From the NCBI RefSeq assembly GCF_018294505.1, contig NC_057800.1, forward strand, positions 471,932,582 to 471,996,581: a DNA stretch of 64,000 bases, written 5' to 3'. The notes under the pieces were generated by a model, which made no database searches, was not told the origin of the DNA, and was given only the letters and a program-made list of their open reading frames with translations. Position 1 is the stretch's first letter, and each line of letters opens with the position of its first letter. The stretch comes from Triticum aestivum. Taxonomy: Eukaryota; Streptophyta; Magnoliopsida; Poales; Poaceae. The position numbers and the translations under genes are program-made. Positions 37,120 to 49,763 of the stretch are shown piece by piece.

Positions 37120-37825
37120 TCCCGGGCCCGGCGGTGGGAGGCGGCGGCGAGTGCCATGTGGCGGAACGCCACTGGTGCGGGGGCGGCGGCGCGGAGTGTC
37201 TGCCCCGGGCGGACAATGTCTAGCGGCGCGCGAGGTTTTTTTAGGGTTTCGCGGGGAGAGGAAGATCCGGATTCGGAGGGGTCTTTAAATAGGCATAGAG
37301 GGAGCTAGGAGAGTCCAAAAGAGGTGCGGTTTTCGGCCACGCGATCGTGATCGAACGCTCTAGATGATGGAGCAGGCTTAGGTGCGTTTTGGGCCAAATT
37401 GGAGGGGTGTTGGGCTGCAACACACACGAGACCTTTTCGGTCCTTCGGTTAATTGTTGGAGTATCAAACGAAGTCCAAATGATACGAAACTTGACAGGCG
37501 GTCTACTGGTAGTGAACAAAGGCTGCTTGGAAAGTCTCGGTCCAATCCGGAAATGTTTAATCCCCACACATGAAAGAAAGCTAGAAATGACCACCGGAGG
37601 AGAAGGAAGCGCCGGAATGCAAAAGGGACAACGGGGAAAATGCTCGAATGCATGAGACGAACACGTATGCAAATGCAATGCACATGATGACATGATATGA
37701 GATACATGACAACGATAACAACACACGGAGACAAGGACCCGAACCCGAGAGAATAAATATAACTTAACGCCGGAAACGGCAAGAGTTGGAGTACAAATTG
37801 GGAAAGTTACATCCGGGGTGTTACA
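37120..37825 (-). mobile_element. Gypsy solo LTR, minus strand, second segment
   Basis: It continues the element interrupted at 24366. It ends GGGGTGTTACA at 37825. Read on the minus strand this is the LTR start (TGTAACACCCC). ORFs here on both strands are not supported as genes. Confidence 0.75.
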
Positions 37826-37969
37826 ACAGACACTAGAGTCACTTCATCTGCACCAGCTACAGCTCCAGCGCAACTAGCTCCAGCACCTACCCCAGCAGCT
37901 CCATCTACTTCAACTGAAGCCTTCATCCTTGGAGTTCTCCGGACACCACCACCTGCAGACCAAGCCTGA
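37826..37969 (+). pseudogene. C-terminal end of ORF2 after the insertion
   Basis: The frame reads a Pro/Ala/Thr-rich tail (APAQLAPAPTPAAPS) and ends at TGA 37967-37969. Removing the solo LTR with a 4-base target repeat brings this frame into line with the text before 20840. Confidence 0.55.
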
Positions 37970-38489
37970 GAGACGTTCCAGTGCTATGTATTTTCTATGA
38001 ACTTTTTGGTAACTTGTTGCCAAAGGGGGAGAAAAATGTATAGATCATAGGCTTCAAGAGAGAGTGTTGCTTTTTATACTCTCTTGCTTTGGTGGTTGAA
38101 CTTTTTTATCTTTTGATTGCTTGAGATACTACGCTATTATCTGTGAGACATTCATGATCATGTGGTTGATCATAAGCTACACTTATGCTTGTTAGATGAT
38201 ATTATCTTACTTATCCTTATATGATCATTCACTTTGCTTGGTGATGAGTGCATGTATTTAATTCTTATCATTTTGAGCGCTCCACCAAGATGTATGTGAC
38301 ATGGAAGAGTAACCCAAAATCCTAAATCATTGTGCATTTGCAGTCCAAAGCAAATCTTAAGATATGCACAAATTTTGGGGGAGCTCTTGCTTTTCACATA
38401 CTTCTCAAAGCGACAATATCTTTCACTCTTATTATCATTTGTCGAAGCTTTGATCTATATGTTGTCATCAATTACCAAAAGGGGGAGAT
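37970..38489 (+). other. 3' internal region and polypurine tract of the composite element
   Basis: This is noncoding DNA with two purine runs: AAAGGGGGAGAAAAATG near 38020, and AAAAGGGGGAGAT at 38477-38489 directly before the LTR. The second is the likely polypurine tract. Confidence 0.7.
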
Positions 38490-40111
38490 TGAAAGTGCAA
38501 CTATCCCTGGTTGGTTTTGGTAATTCCTAACAACATATAGCTCATTGAGATTAATATTTCAGGAAAAGCTCAACGAATGGCATGGCATGGATGAGGAAAG
38601 TGGACCCCTCAAAATTCTAAGGACAAAAAGTTTGGCTCAAGCTTCAAGATCAAAACTCTACATTTTATATTTTAGTGATCCACGATCACATTGAGTCTAT
38701 AGGAAAAGCCAATACTATCAAGGAGGGATGAGGTGTTGCTTAATGGCTTGCTTGCTCAAAGTGCTTAGTGATATGCTCCAAAACCCTCAACTACCTTCCC
38801 ACATCCACATATGACCTAAACCAAAAGTCAAACTTGGCCCCACCGATTCTTTCTATCTGGCGACACCGAGTTTCAAATGTCATAGCCACTGCCACAAACC
38901 CTAGCAATTCGGTTTCACCGATAGGGATCTCGGTCTCACCGAGATGGGATTGTAATCTCTCTGTTTCCCTTCGTAACATTTCAGTCTTACCGAGATGAGT
39001 GATCGGTCCCATCGAGATTGCAATGTAAACTCTCTGTTTCCCTTTTGTAACATTTCGGTCTCACCAAGATGAGCGAATCGGTCCCACCGAGTATACCTGA
39101 CCAACTCTCTGGTTAGCTTATTACCAAAATCGGTCCCACCGAGTTTGTGTAATTGGTCACACCGAGATTACGTTATGCCCTAACCCTAACCATATCGGTC
39201 CTACCGAGTTGCATCTCAGTCCCACCGAAAATCCTAACGGTCACTAGGTTTGCTGAATCGGTCCGACCGAGTTTAACCATTCGGTCCCACCGAGTTTGGC
39301 AAATTGTGTGTAACGGTTAGATTCTGTGTGGAGGCTATATATACCCCTCCACCCACTCTTCATTCGTGGAGAGAGCCATCATAACATACCTACACTTCCA
39401 ATACACATTTTCTGAGAGAGAACCACCATCTCTAGCCTTCCCCAAGTTGCTTTCCACTCAAATCTTCTTTCCACCAAATCCAAATCCTGTGAGAGAGAGT
39501 TGAGTGTTGGGGAGACTATCATTTGAAGCACAAGAGCAAGGAGTTCATCATCAACACACCATTTGTTACTTCTAGGAGAGTGGTGTCTCCTAGATTGGCT
39601 AGGTGTCACTTGGGAGCCTCCGACAAGATTGTGGAGTTGAACCAAGGAGTTTGTAAGGGCAAGGAGATCGCCTACTTCGTGAAGATCTACCGCTAGTGAG
39701 GCAAGTCCTTCGTGGGTGACGGCCATGATGGAATAGACAAGGTTGCTTCTTCGTGAACCCTTCATGGGTGGAGCCCTCCGTGGACTCGCGCAACCGTTAC
39801 CCTTCATAGGTTGAAGTCTCCATCAACGTGGATGTACGATAGCACCACCTATCGGAACCACGACAAAAACATCCATGTCTCCAATTGCGTTTGAATCCTC
39901 CAAACCCTTCCCTTTACATTCTTGCAAGTTGCATGCTTTACTTTCCGCTGCTCATATACTCTTTTGCATGCTTGCTTGAATTGTGTGGAGATTGCTTGAC
40001 TTGTGCTAAGATAGCTAAAATCTGCCAAGAACTAAAATTGGGAAAAGGCTAGATTTTTATTTGGTCGAGTAGTCTAATCACCCCCCCTCTAGACATAATT
40101 TCGATCCTACA
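38490..40111 (+). repeat. Right LTR of the composite element
   Basis: It is 1,622 bp, TGAAAGTGCA to GATCCTACA. It contains the palindromic array (38856-39299) and TATATATA at 39336-39343. Relative to the left LTR it lacks 51 bases near 39428. An iMet primer site follows at 40114-40125, so it also serves as the 5' LTR of another truncated copy. Confidence 0.9.
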
Positions 40112-40420
40112 AGTGGTATCAGAGCATTGGTCTCCGTTTGCTTTGATTTCCATAGCTTTTGGTGGTCATAGCCTTGGTTTCACAACCTAGGAGAGTACGG
40201 CGTCTAGCGAGGGAAATTATCACCGTAGAGGTCCTTACTTTGATGGTACTAATTTTGCTAGTTGGAAGCATAAGATGAAAATTCATATTCTTGGACATAA
40301 CCCCGCCGTTTGGGCTATTGTGTGTGTTGGCTTGCAAGGTGAATTCTTTGATGGGAGATAACCGAATCATGAAGCTACCGTGGATGAGTTGAAGATGCTA
40401 CAATACAACGCTCAAGCTTG
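40112..40420 (+). pseudogene. Stub of a second composite element: primer site and gag start
   Basis: It matches 12045-12353. The gag start codon is changed to ACG at the position equivalent to 12130, and a TAA replaces a Glu codon near 40361. Homology ends after CTCAAGCTTG. The internal region beyond this point has been deleted. Confidence 0.85.
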
Positions 40421-40459
40421 TAATCACCCCCCCCCTCTAGACATACTTTCGATCCTACA
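40421..40459 (+). repeat. Remnant of a third LTR end (39 bases)
   Basis: It repeats the last bases of the LTR (TAATCACCCC to GATCCTACA) with one extra C or so in the C-run and one substitution. It is the probable remains of the last LTR after a deletion that removed most of the second copy. It marks the right edge of the composite element. Confidence 0.75.
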
Positions 40460-42598
40460 GACATGCTTTGTATGAATGCGACCTGTTTAGTGTCTAATTA
40501 CCATATATGTGAATTATGCATTGCCATCTTGTTGCAAGATAGTATATATGTGAATTATGCAATGATATCTTGTTGCAAAGGCATTATATATGTGAATTAT
40601 GCAATGCCATGCTGTTTAGCCAATCACCATGTATGTGAATTATATCATGATATCATTTTTTGTATTACGTGTTCCATTTGTCGACAACGTTTGTATATTC
40701 AACAACTCTTCCTGTGCATCAGCCATTTGAAGTGGTCATGGAAGTATTTGGAGTGAAAACAAGGTATTTCAGAGCAGACAATGCTACCTGCTGAAGTAGA
40801 CAGCTTGCTGGTTATAGAGAGCTCCTTAGAGGAGGATTCAGAGATTGATGACCAATCCTATTTCCCCCCTGATGTCTATGCTCAAACTTGGCAGGGTTAT
40901 ATTACCCATGTCATGCTTGTTGTCTTGCATTGCTTAGTTTTTACATCATATATGGATTGCCATCTGCTTACTTGATTACTATATAAATCATATATTTGAA
41001 TTATATCATGCCATCATGTTTACATACACAACATCTATCTGTATTATGGCATGGCAACCCATTTAATAAAGACATCATATAGTTATATCATATCATCATG
41101 TTTAGTGTTTACAATCATCATATTTTGAATTATGTCATTCTATCCGTGAATTATATCATGCTATCATGTTTCCATAGGCGGCATGTATGTGAATTATGGC
41201 ATGCCAACCTATTTAATAAACACATTATATAGTTATATCATGTCATCCTGTTTACATAGTCATCATATTTTGAACTATGTATTTCCATCTTTTTAGTTAG
41301 CTATCCTAATGTCAAATTGTGTCATGCTATCCTGTTTGGTTAGACAACATAAATGTGAATTACTTCATGACCTCTTTTATTCCTCACTATCCATTGCACC
41401 TGTCTATCATACAATGTCTATACATTCAATTACTTTTCTTGTTTATGAGCCATTTGAATTGGAGAGGGTGATGGCAGTATCTAAGGGAGTAAAAACACGG
41501 TCTTCGGAAAAGATCGTGCTACCAGTTGATGCAGATAGAACCATGGTTGTACTTGCCCAAGAACCAGCCCCACCAGACATAACCCAGACTCTCACAGATT
41601 GTACCCCTACCCAGTTGGACAGAGAACTAGCTACACCCCTTCAAACCCCAACCCCAACAGACAGTAACCCAGTTCCAGTTGACACAGCACCGTCTCCACC
41701 ATAGAGCACCCAAACACGAGCAGTTAGTAAGGGAACTGCAGTGCCCAAAGCATGAGGACCACCACTCCGAATCCCAACTCAATGCTTAAAGGAGAAGAAG
41801 AATTGTTCTCAGGTCAGGTTATGTAGCTATGGTTCATACTCCTTTGCTCTTGCATCACTATATTTACTCATACCAACTATTTTCAAATTTGAAGGATGGA
41901 ATTGAAACTCCAATGGCGCAACACGTATGTTTTAAAGTTGTTTCTTTAACTGGTTTGCTGTTGTAATTTGCTCTATGTTGATTTCAGTTTCAATTGAATA
42001 AATAGTTATGTTCTCATGTCATGCACATTACAAGTGTTGTTATTGCTCTATAGTTTCCCACACTTATATTCTATCTATTCTGCTTTGTCTTGAACAAATA
42101 TTATTTGAACTGTGTCTCTATATTGATTTGGCAACAAAAACTAGAATGATATAAACCATAAAGTGACCATGGTACATAGATATATGTTTGTTTCATGCTA
42201 TTATCCTGTCCACTTTACTACTGAACTGATTTACCAAAACGAGTTTCATATACAACATGGTAAACCTGTGATGTGTCTGCTTGTTTCTCTTTTAGAATGC
42301 AGACAAAATATTGGAGAATAGTACCCCATTATGCAATGGTAAAGGAAGTAATGCAGATAAGGTTCAAGATAGTGAGGCATCCATGTCGGTCTCCAAGAAA
42401 GCTGATAAAAACTATCTTAACGATAGTGAGAGAACCCAAAAGTTCTATCTTGATGTAGTGTTCGAGTTACTGGCCACTACTGTTGGCACAAGCTCTTCAA
42501 ACTCGCTGCCTGAATCAGTTCGTCTTCTCGAGTCTCAACTTCAAGTTGAAAGACATTGATCAGATGTGCTGCGACAGGAAGCTGAAGGACTGAGGAAG
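40460..42598 (+). pseudogene. Broken intron-containing gene-like locus, probably DNA-transposon derived (5' side)
   Basis: Short coding islands are separated by AT-rich DNA: 40780-40905 (acidic, ESSLEEDSEIDD), 41457-41704 (VSKGVKTRSSEKIV, then a Pro/Thr-rich tail), 41891-41920, and 42296-42598. Exon edges look real: GAAG before GATGGAATTG, CAC before GTATGT, and TTTTAG before AATGCAGAC at 42296. The last island reads LPESVRLLESQLQVERH, then a TGA, then SDVLRQEAEGLRK, and resumes at 59864. The Leu heptads suggest a coiled coil. Intron-like parts repeat ATGTGAATTATGCAATGCCAT. No transposase core is seen; a CACTA-type accessory protein is a guess. Confidence 0.42.
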
Positions 42599-44218
42599 TG
42601 ATACTTCTCCGACGTATCTATAATTTTTGATTGTTCCATGCTATTATATTATCAACCTTGGATGTTTTATATGCATTTATATGCTATTTTATATGATTTT
42701 TAGGACTAACCTATTAACCTAGATCCCAGTGCCACTTTCTGTTTTTTCCTAGTTTTTGAGTATTGCAGAAAAGGAAAACCAAACGGAGTCCAATTGACCT
42801 GAAACTTGACGGAGCTTATTTTTGGACCAGAAGAAGCCCACCGAACATCGGAGATGGACCAGAAGAGTCCCGGGCTGCCCATGAGGGTGGGGGTGCGCCT
42901 CCCAGCCTCGTGGACAGCCCGGAGACCCCCCCTAACTTTTTCGGACGCCAATACCTCTCATATATACCAAACTTCCAGAAAGAAACCAAGATCGGGAGTT
43001 CCACCGCCAGAAGCCTCTGTAGCCACCGAAAACCAATCTAGACCCGTTCCGGCACCCTGCCGGAGGGGGGAATCCCTCTCCGGTGGCTATATTCATCATC
43101 CTGGCGCTCTCCATGATGAGGAGGGAGTAGTTCACCCTCGGGGCTGAGGGTATGTACCAGTAGCTATGTGTTTGATCTCTCTCTCTCTCGTGTTCTTGAG
43201 GTGGTATGATCTTGATGTATCGCAAGCTTTGCTATTATAGTTGGATCTTATGATGTTTCTCCCCCCTCTACTCTCTTGTAATGGATTGAGTTTTCCCTTT
43301 GAAGTTATCTTATCGGATTGAGTCTTTAAGGATTTGAGAACACTTGATGTATGTCTTGCAGGTGCTTATCTATGGTGACAATGGGATATCACCTGATCCA
43401 CTTGATGTATGTTTTGGTGATCAACTTGCGAGTTCCATGACCTCATGAACTTATGCCTAGGGGTTGGCACACGTTTTCGTCTTGACTCTCTAGTAGAAAC
43501 TTTTGGGGCACTCTTTGAAGTTCTTTGTGTTGGTTGAATAGATGAATCTGAGATTGTGTGATGCATATCGTATAATCATACCCACGGATACTTGAGGTGA
43601 CATTCGAGTATCTAGGTTACATTAGGGTTTGGGTTGATTTGTGTCTTAAGGTGTTATTCTTGTACGAACTCTTGAATAGATCGATCAAAAAGAATAACTT
43701 TGAGGCGGTTTCATACCCTACCATAATCTCTTCGTTTGTTCTCCGCTATTAGTGACTTTGGAGTGACTCTTTGTTGCATGTTGAGGGATATTTATATGAT
43801 CCAATTATGTTATTATTGTTGAGAGAACTTGCAGTAGTGAAAGTATGAACCCTAGGCCTTGTTTCAACTCATTGCAATACCATTTACGCTCACTTCTATA
43901 ATTAGTTACCTTGCTGTTTCTATATTTTCAAATTACAAAAACCTATATCTACTATCCATATTGCACTTGTATCACCATATCTTCGCCAAACTAGCACACC
44001 TATACAATTTACCATTGTATTGGGTGTGTTGGGGACACAAGAGACTCTTTGTTATTTTGTTGCAGGGTTGTTTGAGATAGACCATCTTCATCCTACGCCT
44101 CCCACGGATTGGTAAACCTTAGGTCATCCACTTGAGGGAAATTTGCTACTGCCCTACAAACATCTGCACTTGGAGGCCCAACAGCGTCTACAAGAAGAAG
44201 GTTGTGTAGTAGACATCA
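42599..44218 (+). repeat. 5' LTR of the Sabrina-like element
   Basis: It is 1,620 bp from TGATACTTCT to AGACATCA. It is followed by a tRNA-Asp-type primer site. A CT microsatellite lies near 43178. The small ORFs on both strands here are not supported. Confidence 0.9.
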
Positions 44219-44228
44219 AGCTCTTTTC

Positions 44229-44246
44229 TGGCGCCGTTGCCGGGGA
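44229..44246 (+). other. Primer-binding site (tRNA-Asp type)
   Basis: TGGCGCCGTTGCCGGGGA is the site typical of Athila-lineage Gypsy elements and complements the 3' end of plant tRNA-Asp. It lies ten bases after the LTR. Confidence 0.92.
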
Positions 44247-44364
44247 GGTTAGCACTTGAAGGTATATCTTTAGATCTTGCAATTGAATCTTTTTGTTTCT
44301 TCTTTTATCACTAGTTTAGAGTATAAAAGAAAAGTACAAAAAAAAGGAATTGAGGGTACCTCAT

Positions 44365-45509
44365 ATGCTTCATCTTTTTAATATTTTTCATGAAAATAAG
44401 GACTCTGATAATTGTGCCAAAGTGTTAGAAGTAGAATGCATTAGAATGTTTGGCACTAAATCTTTGAATGATGAGCATGATTGCAATGTTATTAGTATGA
44501 ACTCTTTGAATATCCATAGTAGTAATGATGATTGCACTAGTCATGATGAAAATGTCTCTTATAATCATGTCAACTTTTGTGGACTACATAGAGCTTGCAA
44601 GCACACACCAAATAGGGAAGATAGATTTTGCAAGAGGTATAAGTATTTGGAAACTAAATGGTTGCAAGAAAGGCTAGATGATTGTGTTGAAAGATTCAAT
44701 ATTTATCGCCATCCTTGTGAACTTTGCAATAAACATGGTCATTTAAAGATCCAATGCTATTTGTTTCATGATCAAATCGTGTCCAAAAATTGTGATAACT
44801 TGATTATCCTTGAGCATCGTAAAGAGCTTAGTCTTCTTTTGGGGTATGAAGAAATGAAACGTATAACTGAGGGTATTCGAAAATTTAATCTTGATAGATT
44901 TCTTGATTTTGATCTAGAAGAAATTTTTATGTATTGTGCGGTGAATTTTATTGAAAATCCTTATATTGACAATTACATAAAGACAAGAAAACGAATAGAA
45001 GATGAAGAGAATACTAATGAAAGGGAAGAGACTTCCCAATATTCTCCTATTATTTCTTATGATGAATTAGGTAACGAGGAGGAGCCTCCTATTCAACCAA
45101 TCTCATTAATAAGGAGCTCCGAAAAGAGGATTAAACCCACACATGATGTGAAGAAGAAAAAGAAAAGACGAAGAAGCAACGGTAAAAATGTATCCGTTCC
45201 AAATGATGTTGCTCCTATTACTCATTGTGATGATGATAATTGTTATACTATTGGTGTTATCCATACTATTAATGATGAGAGTGATTATGCTTATGATATG
45301 AAAAGGCCCAAGCTTGGGGATGCTATGTTTGATGAGAATGACATGTTTGAAAATGTATTTGCTGCAATTAATGTTAGTCCCAAGCTTGGGGATGCTATGT
45401 TTAATGAAGATGATATGCAAATTTATTATCATGATAGCATGCCTCCTACTTATGATGATTATATTGATGAAAGTGGGTTTGGAAGAGTGTCAACTTTAGG
45501 AAGTAATGA
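44365..45509 (+). CDS. Sabrina-like gag-type ORF, N-terminal part
   Basis: I chose the ATG at 44365 because the open frame further up starts only at a TTG. The protein has an N-terminal Asn/Asp-rich zone, a Cys/His-rich middle and a CCHC knuckle CELCNKHGHLKIQC near 44715-44756. A helical region (LEHRKELSLLLGYEEMKR) and a Lys/Arg-rich stretch (KKKKKRRRS) near 45151-45180 follow. The acidic end contains two repeats of PKLGDAMF. The knuckle suggests a nucleic-acid-binding gag protein. The frame is cut after codon GA(T) at 45509 by the minus-strand element and resumes in the same frame at 55668. Without the insertion the protein would be near 445 residues. The absence of pol makes the element non-autonomous. 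Confidence 0.75.
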
Positions 45510-48500
45510 TGTAGCGACCCGACCTGAATGGATCAAGTCTCTGTGCTTAAGTGTCATCCCTGGATCAGTATGCTGACACACACAGTACTCGAGGATTTAT
45601 AACAGAGGTAAATCACATGTATAAGTAACGTAAAATACTATTACCTCAATCCAAAATAGCGGAAGTAAAAAGGTTATGGATTCCCATCAACACCAACGGC
45701 AAAGTTGAGTGTAGAAATCGTAACCTGAACGTATCACTTACTCGTCGTAAGATAATCCTGCAACATGAGACGTTGCAGCCACAGAGGGTCAGTACATTGA
45801 ATGTACTGGCAAATTCACACCATAGAGAATGATGAATAAAGGCTATCACTACATGCATATTTGGCTGGTGGAAAAGCTCTATGGTTATATGTTTTTGCAA
45901 AAAGCCAATTTTTCCCTACTGCAAAGGAATACATTTTAATTAACTATCATGGTGGTTGTTGAACATTGAGAATGGTTGACAGCATTCTCAATCCCAATTA
46001 AGCATCATCATTAAAACCCAACAATATTCATTTAAAGTAACATGATGAGATTCACATGATAATCCAGGTACTAGATACTCAAAACGTCCATAACCGGGGA
46101 CATGGCTAATCATGATTAGTTTATACACTCTGCAGAGGTTTGCGCACTTTTCCCCACAAGACTCGATTGCCTCCGTTTGGTTTCTCGCACTACATGGTGT
46201 TTGAGAAGACGGATGACCGAGACATAGTCTTTCAGAAGCGCTAGCACCTTACGATGGATAGACCGTTACACCTACTTTCCCCTACATCTGCTAGTCTACC
46301 ATGTAAGAGTTCGCATGACTTAATCAACTATGCTAGAGCCCATAATAGCTTGTGGCTGCACACGGAAGTTTCTAGTATGAAAAATCTCATGATCCCTTTG
46401 AGCCTGGGTGGCGGTCCATAAAAAAACAGGCAATACTGGTCTACCCAAGTGCCTAGACAGGCAATCCTGGAATAACCAGGTACCTCAATCCACCCAGATG
46501 TGTGTTTAAGTTGCCACCTTAAGTAAACCATTAATTAACAATCTCACATCTGTCATGAATACTCTCAAAACCCAATCCACGTCTACGAGCATAGCATGGC
46601 AATGTAAGCATAACGTAATAGTAACTCCCAAGGGTTTGATAATAAATAGATAATAGGTTCCTACCTCATCACTACTTCCCAATACCCACATGTTAACTAG
46701 ATCCTAATCATGCAATGTTTGAGGATTGATCTAATGCAATAAAAACTGGGTATGAAAAAGGTATGTTCAAAGTGTGAACTTGCCTGCAATGTTGATGACG
46801 ATGATTCGCACTCAAAACTCTTGATAGCTCTACTCATCACACTCTAGTCAATCTATCGTAAGCAAGCAATAGTAACCACACATAAGCAATCACTCAAAAG
46901 GTCGGAGAGAAAGAAGAAAACAATTCGGAAAGCTTCAAAACCCAGCGAATAACTCTTGCAACATAAAACAATTTCTAACAGTATCAAAATTATGTGAATT
47001 TGACCTTATCAGAATATTTAGGTCAAGAGCTTCGATTTGCAAAAAGAATCAACTCAAACAGAGCTACGAAACTCAAGTTATGATCAAACGAAGTTTGCAT
47101 TCAAATCTGATCTAATTCAAATTTTAAACTTTTCAAAAACATGTTTGAGTTGGATTACTGGATAGAGGAGATCATAACGAAGAAGTGGGCGTTGGTTTTG
47201 TTGGATTTGGACAAACGAGTAAAAAGTTATGGCTATTTGAAAAATCAGGGCCAATCTGTTTTACGGAAGAAAAAATAGCTATGAGCTAGGTTCTAATATA
47301 TAAATACGTAGACTAATTGATAATCTAATTATTTTATCATATTAGTCTAAAAATAATAAACTACGGAGGTATAAGAAGAAAAAAAAAACAAAGAAAGATA
47401 CCTTTATAAGGCAGAGAAAAGATGACTTTGGAGAGAAGAGAAAATTTCTAGAAGTTGCGCCGGAGAGGAAAAATATATTTTTCTTAAATGAATCTAGTCA
47501 AACCAAAATATTGATTTAACCCGAATCGGATGATTTTTGGAGGCTCTATGGGTCTATATTTATTGGTGGAAAAGAGGATTAGGGGTCAAAGGCTAGGCAA
47601 TGTGGGACTAAACATAGACGAAAATATACGAAACAGAGAAGAAAAGAGGCGGATGGGCCTAAAGGCCTTCGGCGGCTGCGTACGGTGCAGTTTTTTTTCT
47701 TTTCTTTTCAAAATTCGGCCTAAGAAAAAAAGAAAAAAGAAAAGAAAAGGCTGGCTGGGCCTGGCCTATTTAAGAGAGAAAAAAATAATGGGGCGCCAAA
47801 AGCTACTATACTACGCATGTAAGCGATAAATAAATATGGGCCGCTCGTACAGTTTTTTTAAATAGAAACAGAAGGAAAACCGAATAACAAAATAAAATAA
47901 AAATTTTATATAGGCATATTATATATCAAAATTTTCAGAAAATGATTTTAAACGACATGAACATTTTTCTAGCATTAAATAAAATACACACAAATTCTAA
48001 TAATTCCAACAGTGCTCCTGCTCTAATAAGATCCAACAAAATCATTTTAAAAAAATACCAAAGTCAAATCAAATTTATTTCTCTCCAATTTTCGGTTGAA
48101 GGGAATCATGTTACCCTATTTTCCATGTATTTTATTTTTGGAGAAAAATGATTTGAAAAAAATCCAAATAACTCCAAATTGAAAAAATAATTCCAAAAGA
48201 CTTTGAATTTGATCCTTTGAACCTCCCAACTCATATTTCATATAATTTGAAGAAGTCATTTTATCTCCTCTCGTGAAAATCATTGAGTTGCATAAAGTTT
48301 CAGAATTGGAAATATTTTCCAAATGAAATTCAAATATTTTCAACACCCCTTGTCATTTAAATAAATGGAACAAGTCATGTCATCTTCTCTCCAGGGTTTC
48401 GTGGTAAAAAGAATTTGAATCCACAGAGATCACGAATGAAAAATGAAAGTTTGGGAAAGTCCTTTTATTCCCTCTCATTTAACTTTCAAAAAGATTTCGA

Positions 48501-48592
48501 ATTTCACTCAATTTCACACAATCAATCAAACAATCAATCGAATCTATCTATTTATTATAACATTCCAGAATTTAGAATTTTGGGATGTTACA
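45510..48592 (-). repeat. 3' LTR of the minus-strand Gypsy element
   Basis: It is 3,083 bp. Compared with the other LTR it has an extra stretch of about 30 bases near 46445-46480. It carries the palindrome CAGTACATTGAATGTACTG at 45790-45808 and the other stem-loops nearby. Small ORFs inside it repeat in the other LTR and are not called. Confidence 0.9.
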
Positions 48593-48612
48593 AACCTACC
48601 ACCCTTAAAAGG
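48593..48612 (-). other. Polypurine tract of the minus-strand Gypsy element
   Basis: On the minus strand the sequence CCTTTTAAGGGTGGTAGGTT ends at the LTR start TGTAACATCC, allowing for the shared T. The AAGGGTGGTAGG core is the expected plus-strand primer. Confidence 0.65.
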
Positions 48613-49763
48613 AATCTCGTCCTCGAGATTTGGAGAGGCTAGAAACAAATAGGTTAGGTTCGGGGTCTCTTCAAAATTTCATCAATCGTCTTCGGGGTCT
48701 GGGGTGCTACCACCCTTAGAAGCATGGTTACGGTTCCATCAAACTCATATACTTCATCCATATTGTTAACAATATCAGTCTTCTCAGATTTTCAGGATAA
48801 TTCCTTATCTGGGCTCTTTCGATAGTGGCATAACCTTTTCCTCAATTCTTCTATCTTTCATCTTGGTAAGGTTCTTCTGTGACTGGGTCTTCTAAGCTGA
48901 TGGGTCTGGCGCCAAAACTAAACAACTATCGATATCTCATGGTGGTTAACAATTTATGGTTCCTTCTGCAGGAAATGGGTCTGGTTGATCCTCACCGTAT
49001 AACCTACGGTTGGCAAAGCTGCCTTGTACAAGGGAAAATACCTATACCATTCTAAGGTTCAAACAAGGTTTAATATTGTCGTCTCTCTACTATAGGCAAG
49101 TCACTCAAATTTACCATCCCATATAGCAAGGCGAATAATAAGAGTAAGTCGGTATGGTGATCAATCCATCCCGCACCCAAATCATTACCATGTATACATT
49201 TAGCGAATCTCGCATACTAACACTCGGTCATCCTCACAAGCATTGCAGAATTTCTCTTGTCGACGAACCAAGTTCGGATATATCCATAGATTCTGCAAGA
49301 CAGACAAACATCTATCATTCCTTTACAACTCTCAGGTTTTGCGTTACTCCTATAAAATCGTCTATCGATAAAATCATAACTTCTTCCAGGGTTTTTCCTT
49401 CAGCAAGAATGTGCTTGCTTCTCGACAGGTCCTGGGGCCTGTGGGTTATGGCCCATCTCATCACTTGTAAACCTTGAGCTCATCCTAGGGGCAACTGATT
49501 ATTTTCCCAAACATCCAGCTTCCTAGTATTCTTAAATCCTTCCATTTGTATTGTCTTACTTCCTTCTATTGGCACCAAACTAAGACATGATTACTCAGAC
49601 TCATCATGGAGTTTCCATTGATCCATATTTCCAACATCATACCTCCTTTATATCCAATAGTAATTTATCTCTTCATCCTCGTGGAATATCCCACATACCA
49701 AGATAAAAACTTATACTTGTGGAGTCCATTCCACTTCGTGGAACATCATCATCCTTTCCAGGG
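48613..49763 (-). other. Decayed 3' internal region, minus-strand Gypsy element
   Basis: No continuous coding sequence is present in either direction. By position it should hold the end of pol and the 3' untranslated region. The plus-strand ORF at 49154-49477 is not supported by any motif. Confidence 0.45.

Noticed and set aside
20841..37830. Perfect 5-base target repeat for the Gypsy solo LTR
   Set aside because: ACCAG on the left and ACAGA on the right do not match; only an imperfect 4-base match (CCAG and ACAG) is visible, so the repeat is reported as uncertain.
49154..49477. Plus-strand ORF of 107 codons inside the minus-strand Gypsy element
   Set aside because: It is antisense to the element's decayed 3' region and has no recognisable motif.
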